DNA of 64,000 nucleotides from Rhizobiales bacterium GAS188 (GTDB taxonomy: Bacteria; Pseudomonadota; Alphaproteobacteria; Rhizobiales; Beijerinckiaceae): assembly GCA_900104855.1 (NCBI GenBank), contig FNSS01000002.1, positions 62,001 to 126,000 of the forward strand, in the 5' to 3' direction. A program made the translations under genes and the position numbers. This document shows positions 1 to 8,810 of the stretch, in pieces (position 1 is the stretch's first letter; every line of letters begins with the position of its first letter). A model generated the notes under the pieces. That model worked only from the letters and a program-made list of their open reading frames with translations. It made no database searches and was not told where the DNA came from.

Positions 1-957
1 ATGACCAAGATCCACATTCGGCAAGTTGAAACCTTTCGAGCCGTCGTGACGCTCCGAAGCATGACGAAAGCGGCGGGGTATCTCGGTATTTCCCAGCCAG
101 CCGTCAGCCGCCTGATCGCCGACTTCCAAGAGACCGTCGGTTTCAAGCTGTTCAAACGGGGGCGCAACAGCGCCGAGCCGACGAGCGACGCCCTGCTTCT
201 GTTCGAGCAGGTCGATAAGCTCTTCTACGGTCTCGAGGAACTCGGTCGCCAGGTCGATGCAATCAACAACATGCATTTCGGCAGGCTCGTCATTTCCGCA
301 ACCAGCTCGTACGCCGCCGGCTTCTTGCCCGAGCTGATCGCGGCTTTTAAGAGCGAGAACGCTAATGTCGCGGTTGCCTTCCATATCCAATCGCACGAGC
401 AGGTCATCGACTGGGTGTCGACCGGCCGCGCCGATATCGGCTTTGCGATCCAACCCATCGCGAAATCAGAGCTCACGACCCAGACGATCGCGTCGCGCGA
501 CGCTCACTGCATTTTTCCCGCAGGCCATCCTCTCGAGGCGAAGCACGTCCTGCGCCTACGAGACATCGCCAATCTGCCATTCGTCAGCTTCCCGCGCGGC
601 ACCGCCCTCAGATTCCTCGTCGACGGCCTTTTCGATCGCGCGGGAGTCCACCGCCTCCTTCATGCCGAGGCGACGTCGCATCACGCCGTTTGTGCGCTGG
701 TCTCTTCCGGCCTCGGCCTGGCGCTGGTCAACCCGTTCGCGCCGATCGAAGGATATCCCAACAAGCTGGTCGCGCGGCCAATGAAACCCAGCGTGACCAT
801 GGAAATACAAATGATGTTCAACGAGGGCTCGCTTTCGATTACCAGCACTCGTTTCAAGGACTTTGTCATTCAATCCGCGCCTGCGCTCTTCGGCGACCCG
901 AAAAAGAAAGAAGTTCAGACAAGGGCCTTCAAGTCGAAAAGCGTGTTGGCAACGTGA
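1..957 (+). CDS. LysR-family transcriptional regulator
   Basis: A 318-residue LysR-type regulator, probably controlling the adjoining catabolic operons. The N-terminal winged helix-turn-helix covers about residues 5-65 (MTKAAGYLGISQPAVSRL is the helix-turn-helix core), followed by a linker helix and a periplasmic-binding-protein-like effector domain from about residue 92. Length is normal for the family. The ATG is the first base of the window, so an upstream start or the promoter cannot be judged, but the N-terminus aligns with typical LysR starts. The 3' end overlaps the convergent ferredoxin reductase gene by 43 bp. The effector is unknown; a pathway intermediate is inferred from position. 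Confidence 0.93.
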   Translation: MTKIHIRQVETFRAVVTLRSMTKAAGYLGISQPAVSRLIADFQETVGFKLFKRGRNSAEPTSDALLLFEQVDKLFYGLEELGRQVDAINNMHFGRLVISATSSYAAGFLPELIAAFKSENANVAVAFHIQSHEQVIDWVSTGRADIGFAIQPIAKSELTTQTIASRDAHCIFPAGHPLEAKHVLRLRDIANLPFVSFPRGTALRFLVDGLFDRAGVHRLLHAEATSHHAVCALVSSGLGLALVNPFAPIEGYPNKLVARPMKPSVTMEIQMMFNEGSLSITSTRFKDFVIQSAPALFGDPKKKEVQTRAFKSKSVLAT

Positions 958-2123
958 TCCGGAGGCGGCGAGTAGCCATTGTCCAGCATTTTCCGGCCGA
1001 TGATATAGCTGCGGGCGTCATTCATCGCGTCCACCGCAACGAGGTCCTGGTCGCGGTAGTACCAGACGGATCGTTGCAAGGAATCGACGCTCCCGCGTTC
1101 CACGACGTAGTTGAAGCCCGTATTCAGCCCAGCGATCTGTAGCTTCACGTCGTACTGATCTGACCAGAACCAAGGTTTTGCCGAGTACTGCCGTCCCTTC
1201 CCCATGATGTTCTCCGCGATCGCCTCCGCTTGGTCGATCGCGTGCGGGACGCTTTCGAGACGCACCCTCGTCCCCTTGTAAGGAAAAGAGCAGCAGTCGC
1301 CGGCGGCCCAGATGTGCGGATCGGAGGTGCGCCCGAACTCGTCCACCTTGATGCCGTTCTCGGTTTCAATGCCGCTCTCGAGGGCCAGCTCGATGTTCGG
1401 ATCGACGCCGATTCCGACGACTGCCGCGTCGATCTCCATCTCAGTCCCGTCGTTCAGCACAGCCGAGGCCACTTTGGTGCTGCCGCGAAACTCCGAGAGT
1501 CCGACGCCTTCGCGGATATCGACTCCATGACCGAGGTGTAAACGTCGAAAGTAATCCGATGTGGGCTTGGCTGCGACCCGCTGGAGGATGCGGTCCGTGA
1601 ACTCGACCACAGTCACTTTCAAGCCCGTCTTTGCGGCCACCGCCGCAACTTCGAGCCCGATATAACCGCCGCCAACAACCATAAGGTGGTGACCTGGCCG
1701 AAGCGCTGTCCCGAGAGAGAGTGCGTCGTCCTGCGTACGCAGGTAGTGCACACCTTCAAGCTCGCCGCCGCGGTCCTGGTCAAGCCGCCGCGGGCGCGAC
1801 CCAGTAGCGAGCACCGCATGATCAAAGTGTAGCTGCCGCCCGCCGGCGTGAACGACCCTGTTCGATCGATCGATGGTCTCGGCGGGCATCCCGGTGATCA
1901 CCTCGATGTCCTTGCCCACATAGAAGGCGGACGGCTTTAAAAGCAGTCGGTCACGCTCGACTTCGCCGAGCAGGAACGCCTTGGAAAGCGGCGGCCGCTG
2001 ATAAGGGAGCCACTTCTCAGCGCCAAGAAGCATAATCGACCCGGCGAAGCCGTTCTTGCGCAGGCAAGCCACGACAGAGGAACCCGCTTGCCCAGCACCA
2101 ACAACGACGATCGCTTCAGCCAT
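915..2123 (-). CDS. FAD-dependent ferredoxin reductase (putidaredoxin reductase type)
   Basis: A 402-residue NAD(P)H:ferredoxin oxidoreductase expected to pass electrons from NADH to a ferredoxin and on to an oxygenase. It has an N-terminal FAD Rossmann motif (VVVGAGQAG, residues 6-14), a second nucleotide-binding motif GGGYIG near residue 151, and the WAAGDCC FAD motif near 270, in the order typical of the putidaredoxin/rubredoxin reductase family. It is the last gene of the leftward operon. The likely partners are the [2Fe-2S] ferredoxin at 17.9-18.2 kb with the P450, or the Rieske ferredoxin at 4.6 kb; both are encoded in the same locus. Confidence 0.93.
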   Translation of the reverse strand: MAEAIVVVGAGQAGSSVVACLRKNGFAGSIMLLGAEKWLPYQRPPLSKAFLLGEVERDRLLLKPSAFYVGKDIEVITGMPAETIDRSNRVVHAGGRQLHFDHAVLATGSRPRRLDQDRGGELEGVHYLRTQDDALSLGTALRPGHHLMVVGGGYIGLEVAAVAAKTGLKVTVVEFTDRILQRVAAKPTSDYFRRLHLGHGVDIREGVGLSEFRGSTKVASAVLNDGTEMEIDAAVVGIGVDPNIELALESGIETENGIKVDEFGRTSDPHIWAAGDCCSFPYKGTRVRLESVPHAIDQAEAIAENIMGKGRQYSAKPWFWSDQYDVKLQIAGLNTGFNYVVERGSVDSLQRSVWYYRDQDLVAVDAMNDARSYIIGRKMLDNGYSPPPDHVANTLFDLKALV

Positions 2124-2174
2124 GTATGCGCCTTAGCCGAACCAAAAGAACCAAGAATGTTTTCTCTAGAGCGC

Positions 2175-3374
2175 CTAAATGTGACCCTCGCTCCGCAGCC
2201 GGTCGACCTCCGCGCGGTCCTTGCCAATGAAGTCGCGGTAGACGAGGTCGTTGTCCTCGCCGAGCTTTGGCGCGGACCGCCAGATCGACCCTTTATAATT
2301 CGTGAGTTTGGGAAACACATTCTGCATGCGTACCTTGCCAAGTCCTTCGACATCTACCTCGACAATGCTCTCGCGCTCCTTGAAGGTGGGATCGGAGACG
2401 ATGTCCTCCACCGCGTAGATGGGTGAAGCGACGACTCCGATATCCTTCATGACCGCCATGCACTTGTCGACGGTTCGCTTGGATATCCACTCCGCCAGGA
2501 GCTTGTCGAGCCGGTCGCTATTCTTCGCCTGCAACTCACGCGTCGCGTACTCTTCTTCGGGCTCTCCGACCAGCTTGGCCGTATTGATTACGGCGCGGGG
2601 CGTTCCGGATGTAACGGTCAGCCAGCGATCGTCACTCGTCTTATACATGTTGATTACCGCCGCTGGCGCCACAACCAGCTTGTTTCCGACCCGGCTTGGA
2701 GACCGCCCGAGCTGATCGTAGAAGACGATCTGCCACTCGATCAGACGGAACAGGCCGTCGTAGAGCGCCAGGTCGATCCACTCCCCACGGAAATCCGGAT
2801 CACTGTGCTTGCGATATAGCGCAGCTTGGATGGCAAAAGCGCCCATCAGTCCGGTGACCGCATCGCCGTGGGAGAACCCGGTATGGACAGGCGGACCATC
2901 CGCAAAGCCGGTTAGATTGACGACTCCGCTCATCGCCTCGCCGACTTTGCCGAAGCCCGGCTCGTTGCGGCGCGAAGATGTCGCCCCGAAGCCCGTGACC
3001 TGCAGCATGATCACCTTGGGATTGACCTCGTTTAGGGACTTGAAGTCGAGCCCCCACTTCTCGAGTGTCTCGACGCGGAAGTTTGTGATGACAACATCAG
3101 CCCATTGCGCCAGCTCATGAGCGACCGCCCGCCCTTCATCGGTCCGAAGGTTCAGGGTGATCGACCGTTTGTTTCTAGCCGCCACCAACCACCACAGGTG
3201 CACGCCGTCCTTGGCCGGACCGGCGGTGCGCTGCGGGTCGCCAACCCCAGGGTCTTCGACGTGCACGACCGTCGCCCCCAGATCCGCAAGCAGAGTGCCT
3301 GAAAGCGGGCCCGCGATAACGTGAGCGAACTCGACGACCTTCAGTCCTTCGAGCGCGCCTGAGCTTCTGTTCAT
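2175..3374 (-). CDS. CaiB/BaiF family (class III) CoA-transferase
   Basis: About 399 residues, a class III CoA-transferase that would activate a carboxylic acid by moving CoA from a donor such as succinyl-CoA. The family nucleophile Asp lies in the GFSHGDAVTG stretch, and the N-terminus (LEGLKVVEFAHVIAGPLSG) is typical. I chose the ATG at 3374, giving MNRSSGAL, because it has a GAGG ribosome site and fits the family start; an in-frame start at 3434 would add 20 unsupported residues and overlap the upstream gene. It lies between the acyl-CoA dehydrogenase and ferredoxin reductase genes in one operon. The substrate is unknown; an acid released from ring cleavage is inferred. Confidence 0.92.
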   Translation of the reverse strand: MNRSSGALEGLKVVEFAHVIAGPLSGTLLADLGATVVHVEDPGVGDPQRTAGPAKDGVHLWWLVAARNKRSITLNLRTDEGRAVAHELAQWADVVITNFRVETLEKWGLDFKSLNEVNPKVIMLQVTGFGATSSRRNEPGFGKVGEAMSGVVNLTGFADGPPVHTGFSHGDAVTGLMGAFAIQAALYRKHSDPDFRGEWIDLALYDGLFRLIEWQIVFYDQLGRSPSRVGNKLVVAPAAVINMYKTSDDRWLTVTSGTPRAVINTAKLVGEPEEEYATRELQAKNSDRLDKLLAEWISKRTVDKCMAVMKDIGVVASPIYAVEDIVSDPTFKERESIVEVDVEGLGKVRMQNVFPKLTNYKGSIWRSAPKLGEDNDLVYRDFIGKDRAEVDRLRSEGHI

Positions 3375-3423
3375 AATATGCCTCGCATGGTTCTTGAGTT
3401 CGCTTACCCCGCAATGGGGCGCT

Positions 3424-4602
3424 TCAGATGGCATTCAATTCGAGGAGCCTGCGCGCGATCAGCAATTGCTGGATCTCGTTCGTGCCTTCCCCGAGGATGA
3501 GGAGTGGGGCGTCGCGGTACAGACGTTCGACGATGAACTCTTGCGAATAGCCGTACCCGCCGTGAATCCTCATCGCTTCGATGGCGCATGACTGAGCTGC
3601 TTCGGTGGCGAAATACTTCGCCATCCCGGCCTCCAGGTCGGCGCGCTCGCCACTCGACTTGCGGACGGCAGCATCGTGGACGAGCAGCTCGGCGGCGCGG
3701 ATCTGAGTACCCATCTGCGCGATCTTGAGCTGGATGGCCTGGTGCTGGCTGATCGGCTTCCCGAATGCCTGCCGTTGCTGCGCGTATTTTATGGCGGCAT
3801 CGAACGCGCAGCGCGCCACGCCCAAGGCCCGTGCCGCGACGTTCACGCGCCCGAGTTCGACTGCAGCCATGAAGTACTTGAAGCCTTGTCCGATACCCGC
3901 GTCGCCCCCCAGCACCGATTCCGCAGGAGTGTCGAAATTATCGAAGACCAGTTCCGTCGTTTCGACGCCCTTGTAGCCAAGCTTCTTCAGGTTCGGCGGA
4001 ATCTTGAGTCCCGGTTGCTCGTTCACACCGGGCGTCTTTCGGATGATAAAGGCCGTCATACCCTTGTGACGCGGGCTCGCCGACGGGTCGGTGACGGCAA
4101 GCAGCATGATCATGCCGGCGCGCAAGCCGTTCGTGCTCCACATCTTCTGCCCATCGATGCGCCAACCGTGATTGGTTCGGGCCGCACGCGTCCTGATCGC
4201 TTGCACGTCCGAGCCGGCGTTCGACTCCGTCATCGAATAGGCGGCCCTGAGCTCGCCCGTGGCCATCGAGGGCAGCAGCTCGCTCTTCTGCTGCGCGGTG
4301 CCATAGTTCTGGATCATCCACGCTGCCATGAAGTGCGTGTTGATGATCCCCGAAAGCGATATCCACCCGCGCGACAGCTCGGCGACGACAAGCACATAGG
4401 TGAGGATGTCGAGGCCCAGGCCGCCATACTCCTCAGGGATGGTGATGCCGAAAAGGCCGAGAGCCCGCATCTGCTCGAACATTTCCTGGGGAAATTCGTC
4501 GTTTCGGTCGAACTTCGCGACGTTCGGAAGCACGTCACGATCCACGAATTCGCGGACGGAGCGGACGATCTCTTTCTGCTCTGGCGTCAGTTCCAACGGC
4601 AT
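3424..4602 (-). CDS. acyl-CoA dehydrogenase
   Basis: A 392-residue flavoprotein acyl-CoA dehydrogenase introducing a 2,3 double bond into an acyl-CoA. N-terminal helices (LTPEQKEIVRSVREF), the FAD-binding stretch AYSMTESNAGSDVQAI, and the C-terminal catalytic-base region ILGEGTNEIQQL are all present, and length is normal. Electrons would go to ETF, which is not encoded here. It lies between the Rieske ferredoxin and CaiB genes, consistent with CoA activation followed by beta-oxidation of a ring-cleavage acid. Confidence 0.95.
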   Translation of the reverse strand: MPLELTPEQKEIVRSVREFVDRDVLPNVAKFDRNDEFPQEMFEQMRALGLFGITIPEEYGGLGLDILTYVLVVAELSRGWISLSGIINTHFMAAWMIQNYGTAQQKSELLPSMATGELRAAYSMTESNAGSDVQAIRTRAARTNHGWRIDGQKMWSTNGLRAGMIMLLAVTDPSASPRHKGMTAFIIRKTPGVNEQPGLKIPPNLKKLGYKGVETTELVFDNFDTPAESVLGGDAGIGQGFKYFMAAVELGRVNVAARALGVARCAFDAAIKYAQQRQAFGKPISQHQAIQLKIAQMGTQIRAAELLVHDAAVRKSSGERADLEAGMAKYFATEAAQSCAIEAMRIHGGYGYSQEFIVERLYRDAPLLILGEGTNEIQQLLIARRLLELNAI

Positions 4603-4645
4603 TTTTTCCTCTCGATCCCGGTCGATTGGGATGCGCCTGCGCGCG

Positions 4646-5068
4646 TCAGGATGGCGAAATCTCTGCGTCAGCCGCGGGGGACCGCTGAGCTCGCTTGAGT
4701 TGGACGAAGACTTTTCCGTTTGTCACCGTCGTCGCGTAGACCATTAGACGGCTGCGGATGATGCCGCCTACCGCCTCCCCAGTGCGCACGTCGAACTCGT
4801 ACGCGTGCCAAGGGCACTTGATGATCAAGCCGTCCAGGTCGAAGCGGAACTCATTTGGAGCGGAGGGCAGCATGGTCCCGACCACCTGCGCGTAGCACAT
4901 CGGCCCTCCATGGTGAGGGCAATGATCGGCGAAGGCGTAAACGGCGTCGTCACGCCGAAGCACGCCGATCCGGCGCCCCTCCACCTCCACAGGCACCACC
5001 TTGCGCTGCGGGAAGTCGTCTATGTTCCCGAGAAAATGCTGGAGCGGTTCTGCTGCGCTGCTCGACAT
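4646..5068 (-). CDS. Rieske [2Fe-2S] ferredoxin
   Basis: About 140 residues, a single Rieske domain. The ligand motifs are CPHH (C-x-H) and CPWH (C-x-x-H), separated by about 30 residues. It has no catalytic iron domain, so it is an electron carrier or small Rieske protein rather than an oxygenase. I chose the ATG at 5068 (MSSSAAEPLQHF), just after the amidohydrolase stop at 5079; the longer frame from 5182 would encode arginine-rich sequence inside the upstream gene. No Rieske oxygenase alpha subunit is in the window, so its partner is not obvious. Confidence 0.9.
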   Translation of the reverse strand: MSSSAAEPLQHFLGNIDDFPQRKVVPVEVEGRRIGVLRRDDAVYAFADHCPHHGGPMCYAQVVGTMLPSAPNEFRFDLDGLIIKCPWHAYEFDVRTGEAVGGIIRSRLMVYATTVTNGKVFVQLKRAQRSPAADAEISPS

Positions 5069-5078
5069 TGCGGTCGCC

Positions 5079-6122
5079 CTACGCCTCAACCTTGGCGTCA
5101 TGTGAGGTGAATGCCTGGCCGTTCCGCATGAGCCGCTCGACCCAGGACTCGCCGAGAACCGCCTTGACCTTCTCGATGCCATCCGTTTCGAACGGCGCGT
5201 GCGAGCTGTATACGATACGGTCCAGCACTGCCCCGGAGAACTCGCCCTGCCACCGCTCCGGATTGACCGCCTCGCCGACCGGGTAGGAACTGACCCAGAT
5301 ATTACTCAGGAACTTGCTGCTGGGCTTCTCTCTCACCCAGGGCATGTCTGAACGGAAATTGCGCCATTCCTGGTCCATCCGCCGCAGCAGTGAAGGCACC
5401 CATTTGAACCCGAATCCGGCAAAGAGGATCTGCAGGCGCGGAAACCGGTAAAAGGTCCCTTCGAAGACAAGGCTGGCCGTGTTGGATTCAGCGAGGTGCG
5501 GCATGAGGATGAGCCGTGAGAGCGGATTGGTATGCGCAGCACCGGATAGCGGAGGCGCCCCGGCGTAGGAGCCTTCCACGCCGGAGTAATGGATGAGCAC
5601 GGGAAGCCCGAGTTCCTGGCACGCATCGTACACCGGATCCCAGTAGCCGGAGCCGAGCATCGTCGGAATGAGGGGCACGGCCACGGCCCCGACCCCCTCT
5701 GAAACGCCTCGGCGACGAATCCGCAGGGCTGACGCTTGCGGATCGAACGGGCTGACCACTATCGCGATTTTGCTCGAGGTCGAGACCCAGTTCTCTTCAG
5801 CATAGGCGTTCAGAGCCTCCACAAAAACATCGGCCGCGACTGGATCGGACCAGCCGTTCACTGAGAGCGCCTGGTGCGGGACCACAAAGCATATTTCGCT
5901 CGGATCCGATCCCGGCGAATACACCGGCGGCGGATCATGGCGGAACTTATCGGACACGCGGATGTGATTCGATGCCAGATCGACCGCACCAACCCACTCG
6001 TAGCGGTCGAAGTGCCTGCGCCAGCTCTCCGACATGAACGGGAATATCTCGACGTATTGCTGAACCCCGGCGAATTGGCAGCAATCCACGTGTATGTTTG
6101 CTTGCATTGGTTTCACACTCAT
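5079..6122 (-). CDS. amidohydrolase-family protein with degraded metal site
   Basis: A 347-residue ACMSD/amidohydrolase-2-like TIM barrel, the neighbour and apparent paralogue of the gene at 6129-7250 (6 bp apart). The hallmark ligands of that paralogue are changed: the N-terminal D-x-H becomes HVDCCQF, and the late FSSDYPH becomes YSSHAPF, losing the C-terminal Asp. The His in LIHYSGVEGSY is kept. The protein is otherwise full length with no frameshift, so it looks like a maintained pseudoenzyme or a protein with altered metal use, possibly a subunit of a heteromer with its neighbour. Confidence 0.85.
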   Translation of the reverse strand: MSVKPMQANIHVDCCQFAGVQQYVEIFPFMSESWRRHFDRYEWVGAVDLASNHIRVSDKFRHDPPPVYSPGSDPSEICFVVPHQALSVNGWSDPVAADVFVEALNAYAEENWVSTSSKIAIVVSPFDPQASALRIRRRGVSEGVGAVAVPLIPTMLGSGYWDPVYDACQELGLPVLIHYSGVEGSYAGAPPLSGAAHTNPLSRLILMPHLAESNTASLVFEGTFYRFPRLQILFAGFGFKWVPSLLRRMDQEWRNFRSDMPWVREKPSSKFLSNIWVSSYPVGEAVNPERWQGEFSGAVLDRIVYSSHAPFETDGIEKVKAVLGESWVERLMRNGQAFTSHDAKVEA

Positions 6123-6128
6123 AGCGGA

Positions 6129-7250
6129 TCAGTGCCTGAATACTTTGGGGCCGAAGGCTTCGAGTGCATTCTGGTAACAAACGCTGTCCTTCATTAGCGT
6201 GGGAATCTTTTTCAGGATGATGCTCGGGCTGTCGGTATCGTAGTGCGGGTAGTCGGAGCTGAAGAGCAGCATCTTCTCCAGGCCCGGTATCCCGAACATC
6301 GCACGCAACTCTGTAGCATTTGCGGCCTCGTCCAGCGGCTGTGTCGCGAACTTGCAATGCTCGACGACATATTCGCTGGGCGGGCGCTTCACGAACGGAG
6401 AGGCTTGCCGATTACGCTCCCAAAGATAGTCCATGCGCGACATCAGCGACGCCAGCCAAGTGAACCCCCACTCGACCATCACCACGCGGAGCTTCGGAAA
6501 GCGCTCGAACACGCCGGACATCACCATGTCTGTGACGTTGGCCGCCCCAATCTGGGGCAGCACGGCATGCCGTTCACCGTAGAACCGGGGCGCCCCACCG
6601 GCGGGCACCTGCGAATATGCATAACAACCCTCGCTGCCGCTTTGATGACTGACGATCGCGAGCCCCATCTCGCTTGCCGCGTCATAGATTGGGTCGAACA
6701 CGGTCGAGCCAAGCATGTTTCTGTTGATTAGGACCTGGACCCCGATCACACCTGGCTTCGAGCCGAGACGGCGGATATCCGCGGCCGCCGATTTTGGGTC
6801 GTGATCAGAAACAGTGATCGCTAGCGCGTACCGTTTGTCGTAGGACAGCCATGTATCGATAAGATATTCGTTGTTGGCGCGCTCGAACGCGGCCGCGGCC
6901 TGCGAATTTCCAAACCGGACGACGCCATAGGGCTCCTGCGGAAGCAGAAGTGCGGTTGTGATTCCGAACGGCTCGATGTGATTGGTGACCGTGAACGCCG
7001 GATCCGAGCCTGCTGGCCCACCCTGTGGAGGCAGCGCATCCCGTCGAAAAGTCGTATTCGGGTGCGGATAGCGGTCCCGGGCTCGCGCATAAACGAATCC
7101 ATTGTCGCTTTTGCTGCGAAGCGCGCCGGAGAAAAAGTACTGGCGCCACGCTTCGGTGAAGTAGGGTGCCAGAGCGTGAATATCCTTGATCAGCGGATGC
7201 ACGTCGCAGTCCACGATCGGCGTTCTTCCGGCTTCGGCTACGCTGTTCAT
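6129..7250 (-). CDS. amidohydrolase family protein (ACMSD-like hydrolase/decarboxylase)
   Basis: About 373 residues of the amidohydrolase-2 family, which includes 2-amino-3-carboxymuconate semialdehyde decarboxylase and related C-C cleaving hydrolases. Visible metal or catalytic residues are D-x-H in IVDCDVHP, His in IVSHQSGSEG, and Asp in LLFSSDYPHYD. I chose the ATG at 7250, which has an AGGGAG ribosome site; the longer frame upstream is arginine-rich and crosses the divergent promoter. It is the first gene of the leftward operon that runs to the ferredoxin reductase. Decarboxylation or hydrolysis of a pathway intermediate is inferred. Confidence 0.9.
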   Translation of the reverse strand: MNSVAEAGRTPIVDCDVHPLIKDIHALAPYFTEAWRQYFFSGALRSKSDNGFVYARARDRYPHPNTTFRRDALPPQGGPAGSDPAFTVTNHIEPFGITTALLLPQEPYGVVRFGNSQAAAAFERANNEYLIDTWLSYDKRYALAITVSDHDPKSAAADIRRLGSKPGVIGVQVLINRNMLGSTVFDPIYDAASEMGLAIVSHQSGSEGCYAYSQVPAGGAPRFYGERHAVLPQIGAANVTDMVMSGVFERFPKLRVVMVEWGFTWLASLMSRMDYLWERNRQASPFVKRPPSEYVVEHCKFATQPLDEAANATELRAMFGIPGLEKMLLFSSDYPHYDTDSPSIILKKIPTLMKDSVCYQNALEAFGPKVFRH

Positions 7251-7320
7251 CGCACTCCCTTTCTGCCCTGCAGCTCTCGCACGCCCGCCGCAAGCGCCCG
7301 TTTGAAACTTGCGAACTGCT

Positions 7321-7370
7321 ATAACATCAACCGCAACAAGCTTTACAAATATCCATACACAAGTTATGTA
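7321..7370. promoter_or_regulatory. divergent promoter region between the two catabolic operons
   Basis: On the + strand, TTTACA (7342-7347), a 17-bp spacer and TATGTA (7365-7370) form a good sigma-70-like promoter with a start near 7377. On the - strand, TTGTAA, an 18-bp spacer and TTATAG fall in the same stretch. ATAAC (7321-7325) and GTTAT (7363-7367) bracket the region as an inverted pair, a plausible binding site for the LysR protein at base 1. Assignment is by eye from consensus only. Confidence 0.45.
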
Positions 7371-7399
7371 GGGTGCGCAAGAGCGAACGACGGAATCGG

Positions 7400-8749
7400 A
7401 TGGAAACTGCAGGCCTGAGGGTAACGAAAGAGCAGCTGGCTGCTGCTGACAGCCTAGCCGCCCGCGGTGCTCCGCTCGTCGTCCTCGCAGCGATGGCACC
7501 GCAGCAGCCCGACCAATTGATGCGCGCTTTCGTCCTGGCCACGCGGCGGTGGGACGTGCCGCTGACCTTGATGTTCGCCGACCTGGACGGCGCATTCGCT
7601 TTCCTGGACGAACCGGCGCGCGAGGAGATCGCGAGCGGACGCCTGCACCTCGTTTCGCTCGCTGGATCGATTCCCCGCCGCTGGAGCCGCGAAACCGACT
7701 ACCTGCCGTATTCCCTGTGGGACATCGACAGGATGCTGGGCGACGGCTCGCTGGACATCAATGTGGTGCTCGCCCGGGTGCACCAGAGCGATCGGCCGGG
7801 CTGCTTCGGATATGGAGACATGGTGGGTTACACCGCTGTCGGGTTGACCACGAACGCTGTCGCAATCCTGGAGGTGACCGTCGAATTGCCCTCCAGCACC
7901 GGCGCGGAGGCGCCCTTGATTCCGATCGGCCGCGCGGCTGTCGTTTTGGACTCGAATGCTTCCGCGAAAGTCGGTGCGTCAGCCGTGCCACCTTCTGCAG
8001 CGCAGGAGACTATCGGGAGGCACGTTGCCAGCCTGATCCCCGACGAGGCGACCGTGCAGCTCGGTCTAGGCTCAGTCGTGGAGACGGTCGTCAAGAGTCT
8101 CGGCGGGAAGCGCGATCTCGGGCTTCACTCGGGCGTTTTGACACCGTCGCTGAGCCAACTCGTCGCGTGTGGCGTCGCCAACGGCCGCGCCAAATCGGAA
8201 GATAAGGGCAGAGCAGTGGCCACCGGCGTGTTCGGCGTGACCGTAGAAGGGCCGTTGCCATGGCACGGCGCGCTGGAACTCCGCCCGATCTCGCGGACCC
8301 ACGATCCGCGTGCGCTCGCGCGTCATCACCGGCTCTGGGCTATCAACTCGGCGCTCGAGGTCGATCTCCGCGGCCAAGTGAATGCCGAGTTCGCTCAGGG
8401 CTTGAGGGTGACAAGCGGCGGCGGGCAATCCGACTTCGTTCGGGCGGCACATCTCAGCCAAGGCGGCGGCTCGATCATTGCGCTGCCGTCGCGGACCTCT
8501 CGCGGAGAGAGCCGGATCGTGGCCCGGTTTCCATCGCAATACCCCGCTACCAGCGCCGGCCAGGATGTCGATTTTGTGGTGACCGAGCACGGGGTTGCCG
8601 CGCTGCGCGGCCTCACTGCGCGCGAGCGGGCGGCAGCGCTCATCGCCATAGCCGACCCCGCATCGAAGGATCGGCTACGCCGGCAGTGGCACGAACAGGA
8701 TGAGGTCACTTCCAGCGAAACACAGGCCCTGCCGATGGGAGTACGCTGA
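7400..8749 (+). CDS. acetyl-CoA hydrolase/transferase family protein
   Basis: About 449 residues, similar to the acetyl-CoA hydrolase / 4-hydroxybutyrate CoA-transferase family. The N-terminal half is divergent, but the C-terminal half has the family stretches NSALEVDLRGQVNAE, GGGQSDFVRAAH and VVTEHGVAALRG. The likely job is transfer of CoA between acyl groups or hydrolysis of an acyl-CoA. The ATG at 7400 was chosen because the predicted promoter start (about 7377) lies downstream of the alternative GTG at 7373. It is the first gene of the rightward operon. Confidence 0.85.
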   Translation: METAGLRVTKEQLAAADSLAARGAPLVVLAAMAPQQPDQLMRAFVLATRRWDVPLTLMFADLDGAFAFLDEPAREEIASGRLHLVSLAGSIPRRWSRETDYLPYSLWDIDRMLGDGSLDINVVLARVHQSDRPGCFGYGDMVGYTAVGLTTNAVAILEVTVELPSSTGAEAPLIPIGRAAVVLDSNASAKVGASAVPPSAAQETIGRHVASLIPDEATVQLGLGSVVETVVKSLGGKRDLGLHSGVLTPSLSQLVACGVANGRAKSEDKGRAVATGVFGVTVEGPLPWHGALELRPISRTHDPRALARHHRLWAINSALEVDLRGQVNAEFAQGLRVTSGGGQSDFVRAAHLSQGGGSIIALPSRTSRGESRIVARFPSQYPATSAGQDVDFVVTEHGVAALRGLTARERAAALIAIADPASKDRLRRQWHEQDEVTSSETQALPMGVR

Positions 8750-8810
8750 GCTCATAGGCAGGATCTCGCCAGTACCAGTATCGCAATCTTAGAAGAACTC
8801 CGAGGCTAAA

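Noticed and set aside
3676-4698. 340-codon + strand frame opposite the acyl-CoA dehydrogenase gene
   Set aside because: It is the antisense shadow of a well-supported gene, arginine- and histidine-rich, with no family features.
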